Assembly (NCBI GenBank): GCA_900556625.1
Contig: USPQ01000033.1
Location: 1-26,194, forward strand
Direction: 5' to 3'
From: an uncultured Bacteroides sp.
Lineage (GTDB): Bacteria; Bacteroidota; Bacteroidia; Bacteroidales; Bacteroidaceae
DNA: 26,194 nt
This document shows, one piece after another, positions 16,333 to 24,027 of the stretch. Made by a program: the position numbers and the translations under genes. Below the pieces are notes generated by a model. The model worked only from the letters and a program-made list of their open reading frames with translations. It had not been told where the DNA came from and ran no database searches. Within the stretch, counting starts at the first letter, position 1. Each line of letters begins with the position of its first letter.

Positions 16333-17148
16333 CTACGTAAATTTATAGTAAAAGTGTTCCAGTGCTTCCGCCACTCCGTCTTCTTCATTGCTCAGAGTGA
16401 TATAGTCCGCCGCTTTCTTCACCGGTTCCTGTGCGTTGCCCATGGCAATGCCTAGTCCTGCAAACTTTATCATGGACAAGTCATTGTAGCCGTCGCCTAT
16501 TGCTATCATTTCTTTGCGTTCTACTCCTATTTCTTTTAATAATACGGCAAGAGACAGGGCTTTGTCGATTCCTTGCGGGACTAGTTCGAGAAAGTAAGGT
16601 TCTGAACGAAATACGTTGATACGTCCTTGCAACCGAAGACAAAGTTCGGCTTCTAAGGGGATGAGCTTGTCGGCATCTCCCACAATCAAGCATTTAGCTA
16701 CCGGAAGCGTGATGTCTGTCAGGAAGTCGTTTGTTTCCCGGACTGCCATTTTATTCAGGAAAGCCTCTTTTTGAACATACGGGTCCTGAGAGTTTTCGGT
16801 TACGATTTCTGCTCCGTCGTAAGTCAGTATGCTTAACTGGTGGCTGCGGGCGCACTCATAGAGTACGGGGACGACATCGTTCGGCAATACATTCTCATAG
16901 AGCATTTCCTGTGTTTCCCAATTGATGATTTCCCCTCCGTTGTAGGATAAGATAAATCCGCCGAACTCATTCATGCGCAATTCATTTGCCAACGGCACAA
17001 TGCCATAAGTCGGACGACCGGAAGCAAGAACCAGACGGACGCCCTGTTCTTGTACACGTATCAATATTTCCCGGTTGCGGGGAGTAATTACTTTTTTAGA
17101 GTTGGTGAGTGTGCCGTCAAGGTCGAGCACGATAAGCTTGTATTTCAT
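16333..17148 (-). CDS. Cof-type HAD-IIB family phosphatase
   Basis: A 271-residue cytoplasmic phosphatase of the haloacid dehalogenase superfamily, Cof/YidA type. Motif I is DLDGTLTNSK with Asp9 (nucleophile) and Asp11. Motif II is LASGRP near residue 42. Motif IV is GDGYNDLSM with Asp219 and Asp223, followed by AGLGIAMGNA. The large cap domain between about residues 80 and 190 is of the IIB type. Members dephosphorylate sugar phosphates or related metabolites; the substrate here is unknown. It lies after the SNF2 helicase gene on the same strand but has its own well-formed promoter in the 73-base gap. Confidence 0.93.
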   Translation of the reverse strand: MKYKLIVLDLDGTLTNSKKVITPRNREILIRVQEQGVRLVLASGRPTYGIVPLANELRMNEFGGFILSYNGGEIINWETQEMLYENVLPNDVVPVLYECARSHQLSILTYDGAEIVTENSQDPYVQKEAFLNKMAVRETNDFLTDITLPVAKCLIVGDADKLIPLEAELCLRLQGRINVFRSEPYFLELVPQGIDKALSLAVLLKEIGVERKEMIAIGDGYNDLSMIKFAGLGIAMGNAQEPVKKAADYITLSNEEDGVAEALEHFYYKFT

Positions 17149-17166
17149 GCAGTGTCATTTTGCGTG

Positions 17167-17197
17167 CAAAGATAAAGTAAAAAAGTATTCTTGCAAG
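17167..17197 (-). promoter_or_regulatory. Bacteroides promoter of the HAD phosphatase gene (-33 and -7)
   Basis: On the - strand: CTTG (plus 17194-17197), exactly 19 bases, then TATCTTTG (plus 17167-17174). This is the best match in the window to the Bacteroides TTTG-N19-TAnnTTTG promoter. The start codon lies 18 bases downstream, so the leader is very short. Confidence 0.75.
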
Positions 17198-17221
17198 ACA
17201 GTCCATATAAAGATGCAGTTT

Positions 17222-20068
17222 TTATTTTAGCAAATCCACCCACTGTTCATTGCTCAATGCAGGCAATGTTTCGCTGTCGGTAACAAATGTTTCTGCTAAC
17301 TTTCGTTTTTCATCTTGCAGATAGAGAATCTTTTCTTCAATACTGTTTTGGGTAATGAAGCGATAGGCGATAACCTGCTTGTCCTGTCCGATGCGGTGGG
17401 CACGGGCAATAGCCTGCGATTCGGCGGCGGGGTTCCACCACGGATCGATAATAAACACATAGTCGGCTTGCGTCAGATTAAGTCCTACGCCTCCGGCTTT
17501 CAGAGAGATAAGGAAGGCTTGTACGTCTTTCTGCTCGGTGAAATGGGCAATTTCGGACGGACGGTTGTTGGTTGCTCCTGTCAGTAGTGCATATTTCCAG
17601 CCCCGTTCGCGAAACGCTTCGGCGAGGACTTCCAGATGTTTGACGAAGGATGAGAAAATCAGTACTTTATGTCCTTCACTCCGTAGTGTGTCGAATATTT
17701 CTATTATTTGTATCGCTTTGCCGGATGCACCGTTAAAGTCCGGATAGATGAGTTGCGGATGACAGGCAAGTTGGCGTAGCCGCAGGATACCGTTCAAGAT
17801 ACTGAAAGAATGAAGTTTATCCATATTTTGAGGATGTTGGAGCAGGATATTCCGCAAACTATTTTTTTCTTGTTCGTAAAGAGTATTTTGTTCTTCGGGC
17901 ATGTCACAATAGATCGTTTCTTCGGTAAGCGGGGGAAGTTCCGGAGCCACTTCACTTTTGCTTCTGCGAAGAATAAATGGGGATATCAGTTGTTGTAACT
18001 GTGCTTCTACACGGGTATTGCCTTGGCGGATCGGAATCATGAATTGTTTTTGAAAAGCACTCTCAGTTCCCAGTAAGTCCGGTTGGATGAAACGGAATTG
18101 TGCCCACAGATCTTTCAGTGAATTTTCGATAGGTGTACCCGTAAGTACAAGCCGATACTTGCTTTTCAGTTGGAGTGCAGAACGGAAGGTGAGCGATTCG
18201 CTGTTCTTAATATTTTGGCTCTCATCGAGTACGATATATTCGAATTTGTAAGAAGAAAGCAGGTCGATGTTGTTGCGCATCATGCCATACGTTGTGAATA
18301 TCAACTGGAAACGTCCGAAGAACTTCCCGGGATGATTGGGGGGCACGACGATGCTACTGTTATATTCAATCATTGAAAGCGTTGTAAAGCGTTTCGCTTC
18401 CCGTCGCCAGTTGTGCAACAGCGACGTAGGAACGACGATGAGAGTGGCTGCTTTCCTTGAGGCGGGCGATTTATATATATGTTGTAACAACGTAAGTGTC
18501 TGGAGGGTTTTCCCCAGTCCCATATCGTCAGCCAGACATCCGCCGAATCCTAGTTTATGCAGATGCATCATCCATGAGAATCCTTTCTGCTGGTAAGGAC
18601 GTAATGTTGCTTTTAGTGCTTTAGGGACGGAAACATTCTTAATCTGATTTTTGCCAGAGAACTTTTTAAGTCCTGTTCCTCCCAAGGCAGCTTGCGCGGC
18701 GCCTATAAATGTATGCTTCAATCGTATTCCCTGCTCTGTCTGAACTCCCATTTCCAACAAGTTCGCATACTTACTGAACCATTCCTCGGGTAAAAGGATC
18801 ATGCGCCCGTCCGGCAGCAGATATTCTCTCTTTTCTTCGAGGATATGCTTGCGGAAGCGTGAGAAAGGAATGCGCAGGTTGCCGACAACAACGGTGATAT
18901 GTAACTCAAACCAGTCTACTACTTCATCGTCACAACTCTGCTCGATATGTATCTCGTCCAGGCAGTAAGGAGTGTTTCCCATATGGCCGGTCAGTTGAAA
19001 GTCCGATTGTAACATCTCCCGATGCTTATTGATCCATTCAACAAGTGTTTTCTCAGAAGAACTGGCTGATAACCTGAAATGGATATCACCGATACGTTGC
19101 AGACCGGAGCTTTCTAAAAGCTGAATCGCTTTTTTTTCGGCGACAATATCCCGCCGGAAGAAGGATACCTCACCGGAGTCTTTCCGATAAATGATTTTCT
19201 TCATTGCTGCTCCGTTGTCTGATGTAAATAGCTGGTCTCTATAACGAAAACCAAGCTGCAACAACTGTTCGCTATGGGTGATGTCTTCAAGTGACAGTAA
19301 TGCTTCGCAGGCACATCTTTCTTCAGGGATATCCCACCCTTCGGTTATGATTTCGTGATAGCGTGCAATCGGAATGACAATATTGTCGATATACTTTTCG
19401 AGTTGAGCGGCGCTTGCACTAATTGCCTTTTTCTTGGTAAAGGGTAAGAGCCGGACACTATCTATGTGTGGAAAGAAGTATAAATTCATCCCTAGCAATA
19501 GAGTAGCCGGTGAGGCAGTTAATGCGATAACGGGTTTTTGGTCGTCCAATGAAAATGGTTGCTTCTCATAATAACATTGCAGTTGATAGCGGAAAGTACT
19601 GCTGTCGACATGAAATGTAAAGCGGACTTCGGCGTCATGTGGATGTACGTGATAAGCATGGTGGGCGTACAACACTTTGCTTCCGGGCTGTTTCTGATAA
19701 AAAGATAACCCGTTTTCCCGTATGAGAGTAAGCATCTCGAGTAGTTTGCCTTCAATAAATGGCCGAATGTTATTCTTTACTTTCTCAGGATCTTGAGATA
19801 ACTTATGCAGGAAGCGTGATACTATCTTTTCTCGGGAATAGGCTCCCATTAAATATTTCTCTGTATAGTGAGAAGCGATGTCGATGGCTTGTCTTTCTGC
19901 TTCATTCATTTGTTCAATAGCTTCGGGAGAAGCGTGAAAAGCCTGTTCAATCAACTGCAACGTGCCATCTTCCAGTCGCTCTGCTATGTAAGGGATCAGT
20001 AGTATACCAAACACAGGATGCTCTGTATAAACGATGATGACTTGTCCGTTAGTTGTTTTCTCTCTCAT
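17222..20068 (-). CDS. SNF2-family DEAD/DEAH-box helicase-like ATPase
   Basis: A 948-residue SNF2 ATPase. The first 480 residues carry no domain I can name. The motor follows: DDMGLGKT (514-521, Walker A), LDESQN (614-619, Walker B in DESQ form), LTGTPIEN (642-649), and in the second lobe GGVGLNL (859-865) and QAIARAHRIGQ (885-895). Bacterial SNF2 proteins of this type (HepA/RapA-like or Swi2-like) translocate on double-stranded DNA and are linked to transcription recycling or repair; which role applies is not clear. No nuclease or methylase gene sits beside it, so a restriction-like defence role has no support. It is divergent from mnmA, with the two -7 elements only 12 bases apart. Confidence 0.93.
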   Translation of the reverse strand: MREKTTNGQVIIVYTEHPVFGILLIPYIAERLEDGTLQLIEQAFHASPEAIEQMNEAERQAIDIASHYTEKYLMGAYSREKIVSRFLHKLSQDPEKVKNNIRPFIEGKLLEMLTLIRENGLSFYQKQPGSKVLYAHHAYHVHPHDAEVRFTFHVDSSTFRYQLQCYYEKQPFSLDDQKPVIALTASPATLLLGMNLYFFPHIDSVRLLPFTKKKAISASAAQLEKYIDNIVIPIARYHEIITEGWDIPEERCACEALLSLEDITHSEQLLQLGFRYRDQLFTSDNGAAMKKIIYRKDSGEVSFFRRDIVAEKKAIQLLESSGLQRIGDIHFRLSASSSEKTLVEWINKHREMLQSDFQLTGHMGNTPYCLDEIHIEQSCDDEVVDWFELHITVVVGNLRIPFSRFRKHILEEKREYLLPDGRMILLPEEWFSKYANLLEMGVQTEQGIRLKHTFIGAAQAALGGTGLKKFSGKNQIKNVSVPKALKATLRPYQQKGFSWMMHLHKLGFGGCLADDMGLGKTLQTLTLLQHIYKSPASRKAATLIVVPTSLLHNWRREAKRFTTLSMIEYNSSIVVPPNHPGKFFGRFQLIFTTYGMMRNNIDLLSSYKFEYIVLDESQNIKNSESLTFRSALQLKSKYRLVLTGTPIENSLKDLWAQFRFIQPDLLGTESAFQKQFMIPIRQGNTRVEAQLQQLISPFILRRSKSEVAPELPPLTEETIYCDMPEEQNTLYEQEKNSLRNILLQHPQNMDKLHSFSILNGILRLRQLACHPQLIYPDFNGASGKAIQIIEIFDTLRSEGHKVLIFSSFVKHLEVLAEAFRERGWKYALLTGATNNRPSEIAHFTEQKDVQAFLISLKAGGVGLNLTQADYVFIIDPWWNPAAESQAIARAHRIGQDKQVIAYRFITQNSIEEKILYLQDEKRKLAETFVTDSETLPALSNEQWVDLLK

Positions 20069-20088
20069 TCTCTTTGGGCTTTAACTGA

Positions 20089-20096
20089 CAAAGATA
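20089..20096 (-). promoter_or_regulatory. -7 promoter element of the SNF2 gene
   Basis: On the - strand this reads TATCTTTG, 20 bases before the ATG at 20068. It lies 12 bases from the oppositely directed mnmA -7 element. Confidence 0.65.
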
Positions 20097-20108
20097 CGGG
20101 AAAATCCT

Positions 20109-20116
20109 TAATTTTG
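20109..20116 (+). promoter_or_regulatory. -7 promoter element directly before mnmA
   Basis: TAATTTTG matches TAnnTTTG and is followed by CAGC and the mnmA ATG. The junction TTTTGCAGCATG is identical to the one at 5009-5020, so transcription probably starts at the start codon. Confidence 0.6.
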
Positions 20117-20120
20117 CAGC

Positions 20121-21218
20121 ATGATAGAAGAAAACAAACGAGTATTGTTAGGAATGAGTGGCGGTACGGATAGTTCCGTTGCCGCTATGAGACTGCTGGA
20201 GGCCGGATATGAGGTGATCGGGGTGACTTTTCGTTTTTATGAATTAAATGGCTCGACCGAATATCTGGAAGATGCCCGTAGTTTGGCGGAGCATTTGGGA
20301 ATCCGTCATATAACGTACGATGCCCGTGAAGTATTCAATAAGCAGATCATTGAGTATTTCGTGCAGGAATATATGGCGGGGCGTACACCGGTTCCCTGTA
20401 CCTTATGCAATAATTATTTGAAATGGCCGTTGTTAGCGGAACTTGCCGATGAAATGGGCATATTCTATATTGCCACAGGGCATTACGTTCGGAAAGTTAA
20501 GTTGGAAGATACCTATTATATCACATCTGCGGCTGATTCGGACAAGGATCAGACGTTCTTTTTATGGGGATTGAAACAAGATATTCTCCGTAGAATGTTA
20601 TTGCCAATGGGAGATATCACGAAAGTGGAAGCCCGTGCATTGGCTGCTGAACGTGGCTTCCGGAAAGTTGCTACTAAAAAGGACAGCTTAGGGGTTTGTT
20701 TCTGTCCAATGGATTATCGGAGTTTTTTAAAAAACTGGTTGGATAAAAATGATCAGCTTTTTACCGCACATGGTCAGAAATGGTCAGAAATAGTCAGACG
20801 AGGGCGGTTTGTCGATGAAACGGGGCATTTTATTGCTTGGCATGAAGGATATCCTTTTTATACCATCGGACAGAGACGCGGGCTAGGGATACATCTGAAT
20901 CGTCCTGTTTTTGTGAAAGATATATTTCCGGAAAAGAATGAGATAGTACTTGCCCCTCTTCAATCTCTAGAGAAAACAGAAATGTGGCTGGATAATTGGA
21001 ACTTGATAAACGAAAACCGTGTACTCGGTTGTTCTGATATAATCGTGAAGATACGGTACCGCAAACAGGAGAATCACGGTACGGTAACTGTTACTCCGGA
21101 ACACTTATTGCATATACAGCTTCATGAACCGTTGACTGCTATTGCTCCGGGACAAGCTGCCGCATTCTATAAAGATGATTTGCTGCTGGGGGGAGGGATT
21201 ATAGTAAAAGCCCGATAA
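20121..21218 (+). CDS. mnmA: tRNA-specific 2-thiouridylase (MnmA/TrmU family)
   Basis: A 365-residue PP-loop ATPase that thiolates U34 of Lys, Glu and Gln tRNAs. The ATP loop is SGGTDSS (13-19; most MnmA have SGGVDSS). The two catalytic cysteines are Cys96 (PCTLCN) and Cys193 (GVCFCP). The later motif YTIGQRRGLGI and a C-terminal beta-barrel are present. The length is normal. Additional cysteines at 93 and 195, and divergence from the usual TPNPxxxCN and GICFI motifs, suggest one of the several Bacteroides MnmA paralogs and not the canonical copy. A 10-base tandem repeat (20771-20800) is embedded in the gene while keeping the frame. It starts at a promoter element four bases upstream and is convergent with the GH3-like gene. 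Confidence 0.88.
   Translation: MIEENKRVLLGMSGGTDSSVAAMRLLEAGYEVIGVTFRFYELNGSTEYLEDARSLAEHLGIRHITYDAREVFNKQIIEYFVQEYMAGRTPVPCTLCNNYLKWPLLAELADEMGIFYIATGHYVRKVKLEDTYYITSAADSDKDQTFFLWGLKQDILRRMLLPMGDITKVEARALAAERGFRKVATKKDSLGVCFCPMDYRSFLKNWLDKNDQLFTAHGQKWSEIVRRGRFVDETGHFIAWHEGYPFYTIGQRRGLGIHLNRPVFVKDIFPEKNEIVLAPLQSLEKTEMWLDNWNLINENRVLGCSDIIVKIRYRKQENHGTVTVTPEHLLHIQLHEPLTAIAPGQAAAFYKDDLLLGGGIIVKAR
20771..20800 (+). repeat. 10-base tandem repeat inside mnmA
   Basis: Two perfect copies of TGGTCAGAAA (20771-20780, 20781-20790) are followed by a third copy with 8 of 10 matches (TAGTCAGACG). It codes for GQKWSEIVRR near residues 217-227. A unit of ten bases means that gain or loss of one copy would shift the frame. 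Confidence 0.85.
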
Positions 21219-21253
21219 CTATCCGACAGCCGGAATAACTTGTGCGAACCCAA

Positions 21254-21305
21254 GTCTCATCCATGCTGAGACCCGGATTCCGTCTACACGACACCCGGGT
21301 CTCAG
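21254..21305. terminator. Hairpin region between convergent mnmA and GH3-like genes
   Basis: A perfect 11-bp stem (CTGAGACCCGG at 21266-21276 with CCGGGTCTCAG at 21295-21305) has an 18-base loop. A third element, GTCTCA at 21254-21259, can pair with TGAGAC at 21267-21272 in competition. No U tract follows on either side, so intrinsic termination would be weak. It lies 35 bases after mnmA and 53 bases before the GH3-like stop. Confidence 0.55.
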
Positions 21306-21358
21306 GCAAGTAATCTTTGCAAAAAAGAAAACCTGTAATAACTATATGATAAGTTTCT

Positions 21359-22879
21359 CTATATTTGAGGGCTGGAATTCAACGCCAGCATTGTCTCTAT
21401 GTATTCACGTGTATTGCTGAGTCTGGGGACTTTGTGCTGTCCTCCCAACTTCCCTCTCTGTGCCAGCCAGTCATGGAATAGTCCCGGTCGGGCAACGATT
21501 ACTTCCAAGGGTTGCAATGCAATATCTTTCCAACGTTTTGCTTCATAGTCGGAGTTTACTTCCTTTAATGTTGCATCCAGTATTGCTGCGAACTTCTCAA
21601 CGGAATCCGGCATTTTAGCGAACTCTATTAACCATTGGTGGCGGCATTTGGCATGTTCGTCCATAAACACCGGTGCGGCAGAATATTCACTCACTTGCGC
21701 CCCTGTTTCCGAACAAGCCTTTGCCAGTCCTTTTTCTGCATTATCTACGATTAGTTCCTCGCCAAAAGCATTGATGAAATGTTTGGTTCGTCCGGTAATG
21801 ACAAATTTATAAGGGTTCTTGCCGGTAAATTTCACTGTATCCCCAATCATATACCTCCACAAACCGCAAGAGGTCGAAATGACCATTGCGTAATTCTTGT
21901 TAAGCTCCACTTCCTCAAGGCAATAGGCACGTGGATTCTCTTTGTCAACTTCTTCCAACGGAACAAATTCGTAGAAGATTCCGTAGTCGATCATCAGCAA
22001 CATTGCAGGATCTGAAAGATCGTTCTGTGTGCCGAAATAACCCTCGGAAGCATTGTAGGTCTCTACATAGTGCATCTTCGGTGAATGAATCACTTGCTTG
22101 TATTGCTCACGGTAAGGAGTAAATGCAACTCCTCCGTGGAAGAAAACTTCCAGATTCGGCCATACTTCTTCCAACGTCTGTTTGCCTGTTTTTTCAAGGA
22201 TCCGTTTGATAAGCACCAACATCCACGACGGTACGCCGGATAAACTTGTGACGTTGACCGGAATAGTACTGTTGGCTATCGCCTCTATCTTGGTTTCCCA
22301 TTCGCTCATTAGTGCGATTTTCTTGCTGGGCACACGGACAAAATTGATAAGCGGATTGACATTTTGAATCAAAATAGCAGATAAATCTCCTACCAGGCTA
22401 TGATTAGAATTGAGATTCGGACTATGGCTTCCCCCTAGGATCAATCCTTTTCCTGAAAAGAAATGGCTGTCCGGGTTGATGCGGAAGTAAAGTGCGGCAG
22501 CGTCTTTTCCTCCTCTGTAATGAATGTCTTGCAGTGCTTCCTTACTGACAGGGAGGAATTTACTTTTATCATTTGTCGTTCCGGAAGATTTGGCGAACCA
22601 ACGTATTTCCGACGGCCAAAGCAGATTCTGTTCTCCTGCCCGCAAACGTTCTACATACGGCTTGATTTCCTCATAAGTCTGGATTGGAACACGTTTTCTG
22701 AAGTCTTCATAGCTGCGGATCGAGGAATAGTCGTACTTTTTCCCCCATTCTGTCTGAGCAGCCTGATGTACTAAGCGGTTTAGTACACTATGCTGTATCT
22801 CACTAGCCTGAGTAGCATATAGGTCTATCTGTTTTAAACGGGAATCAAAAGTCTTACTAATAATTTTTGTAATATTCAT
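21359..22879 (-). CDS. GH3 auxin-responsive promoter family protein (acyl-adenylating enzyme)
   Basis: A 506-residue protein of the GH3 family within the ANL adenylate-forming superfamily. The ATP-binding motif is SSGTTNDKSKFLPVS (98-112). The second motif is YNASEGYFGTQ, and the third is STSCGLWRYMIGDTVKFTG followed by ITGRTKHFINAFGEEL. Plant GH3 enzymes adenylate auxin, jasmonate or benzoate and join them to amino acids. The bacterial members are widespread in Bacteroidetes, but I know no established substrate. The family name is not glycoside hydrolase family 3. It is a single gene, divergent from pfkA, with a -7 element 32 bases upstream. Confidence 0.92.
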   Translation of the reverse strand: MNITKIISKTFDSRLKQIDLYATQASEIQHSVLNRLVHQAAQTEWGKKYDYSSIRSYEDFRKRVPIQTYEEIKPYVERLRAGEQNLLWPSEIRWFAKSSGTTNDKSKFLPVSKEALQDIHYRGGKDAAALYFRINPDSHFFSGKGLILGGSHSPNLNSNHSLVGDLSAILIQNVNPLINFVRVPSKKIALMSEWETKIEAIANSTIPVNVTSLSGVPSWMLVLIKRILEKTGKQTLEEVWPNLEVFFHGGVAFTPYREQYKQVIHSPKMHYVETYNASEGYFGTQNDLSDPAMLLMIDYGIFYEFVPLEEVDKENPRAYCLEEVELNKNYAMVISTSCGLWRYMIGDTVKFTGKNPYKFVITGRTKHFINAFGEELIVDNAEKGLAKACSETGAQVSEYSAAPVFMDEHAKCRHQWLIEFAKMPDSVEKFAAILDATLKEVNSDYEAKRWKDIALQPLEVIVARPGLFHDWLAQRGKLGGQHKVPRLSNTREYIETMLALNSSPQI

Positions 22880-22910
22880 TTCTGCTTTAACATAATAATG
22901 TTTAGTCGTG

Positions 22911-22918
22911 CAAAAGTA
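22911..22918 (-). promoter_or_regulatory. -7 promoter element of the GH3-like gene
   Basis: On the - strand this reads TACTTTTG, matching TAnnTTTG, 31 bases before the ATG at 22879. No clear -33. Confidence 0.6.
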
Positions 22919-22938
22919 ACTTATTTATCTTTTTTTTC

Positions 22939-22946
22939 TATCTTTA
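22939..22946 (+). promoter_or_regulatory. Probable -7 promoter element of pfkA, behind an eight-T run
   Basis: TATCTTTA matches seven of eight positions of the frequent Bacteroides form TATCTTTG. A run of eight T (22930-22937) lies one base upstream, inside the -33/-7 spacer. The leader to the ATG at 23017 would be about 65 bases. Confidence 0.45.
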
Positions 22947-23016
22947 CGACGGAAATAATCGTTAAAAATTGACGGCTTTCATATAATCTCCGAGTTTTAG
23001 ACTAAAAAATGCGACA

Positions 23017-24027
23017 ATGAGAATCGGAATTTTAACATCAGGGGGAGATTGCCCCGGTATAAATGCCACTATTCGTGGCGTGTGCAAAACTGCCATTAAC
23101 TACTACGGTATGGAAGTGGTAGGTATTCATAGCGGCTTTCAGGGGTTGCTCACAAAAGATGTAGAATCCTTTACAGATAAATCTTTATCGGGTTTGCTGA
23201 ATCTTGGTGGAACGATGTTGGGGACTTCCCGCGAGAAGCCTTTTAAAAAAGGAGGTGTTATTTCGGATGTCGATAAACCTGCACTGATCCTTCAGAATAT
23301 TCGGGAAATGGGATTGGATTGTGTTGTCTGTATCGGCGGAAACGGAACGCAAAAGACGGCTGCCAAATTTGCTGCCATGGGTGTAAATATCGTTTCGGTT
23401 CCTAAAACCATTGACAACGATATCTGGGGGACGGATATCTCTTTTGGTTTCGACTCGGCTGTAAGTATTGCTACGGACGCTATTGACCGGTTGCATTCTA
23501 CTGCAAGTTCTCATAAAAGGGTGATGGTGATTGAAGTCATGGGACATAAAGCGGGTTGGATTGCTTTGTATTCCGGTATGGCAGGAGGGGGAGATGTTAT
23601 TCTTGTGCCTGAAATACCTTATAGCATTAAAAACATAGGAAACACTATTCTGGAAAGATTGAAAAAGGGGAAACCATACTCTATTGTAGTAGTAGCTGAA
23701 GGCATTCAGACGGACGGTCGTAAACGTGCTGCGGAATACATTGCACAGGAAATAGAGTATGAGACGGGTATTGAAACCCGTGAAACCGTATTAGGGTATA
23801 TTCAACGTGGTGGTTCGCCTACTCCTTATGACCGTAATCTCTCTACCCGAATGGGCGGACACGCGACGGAACTGATTGCCAACGGGGAATTCGGGCGTAT
23901 GGTTGCACTAAAAGGAGATACTATCGCTTCTATCCCTTTGGAAGAAGTGGCTGGGAAACTAAAGTTGGTTAGTGAAGATCACGATCTGGTGATTCAGGGA
24001 CGTCGCATGGGGATTTGCTTTGGATAG
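23017..24027 (+). CDS. pfkA: 6-phosphofructokinase, group III (mixed-substrate) type
   Basis: A 336-residue glycolytic enzyme phosphorylating fructose 6-phosphate. The nucleotide-site motif GILTSGGDCPGINA (4-17) and the catalytic motif KTIDNDIWGT (130-139, base Asp133) are clear. The specificity positions are unusual: GGNGT (107-111) keeps Gly110 (Gly104 in E. coli, the ATP-type residue) but has Asn in place of Asp before it, and Lys130 replaces the Gly124 of E. coli PfkA. Gly plus Lys is the pattern of the group III enzymes, which may use ATP although they are related to pyrophosphate-dependent forms. The start is preceded by 137 bases shared with the divergent GH3-like gene. Its last 59 bases overlap the end of rnc on the other strand. 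Confidence 0.95.
   Translation: MRIGILTSGGDCPGINATIRGVCKTAINYYGMEVVGIHSGFQGLLTKDVESFTDKSLSGLLNLGGTMLGTSREKPFKKGGVISDVDKPALILQNIREMGLDCVVCIGGNGTQKTAAKFAAMGVNIVSVPKTIDNDIWGTDISFGFDSAVSIATDAIDRLHSTASSHKRVMVIEVMGHKAGWIALYSGMAGGGDVILVPEIPYSIKNIGNTILERLKKGKPYSIVVVAEGIQTDGRKRAAEYIAQEIEYETGIETRETVLGYIQRGGSPTPYDRNLSTRMGGHATELIANGEFGRMVALKGDTIASIPLEEVAGKLKLVSEDHDLVIQGRRMGICFG

Noticed and set aside
17222..20068. SNF2 helicase as part of an anti-phage defence system
   Set aside because: Its neighbours are mnmA and a HAD phosphatase; no nuclease, methylase or other defence partner is present.
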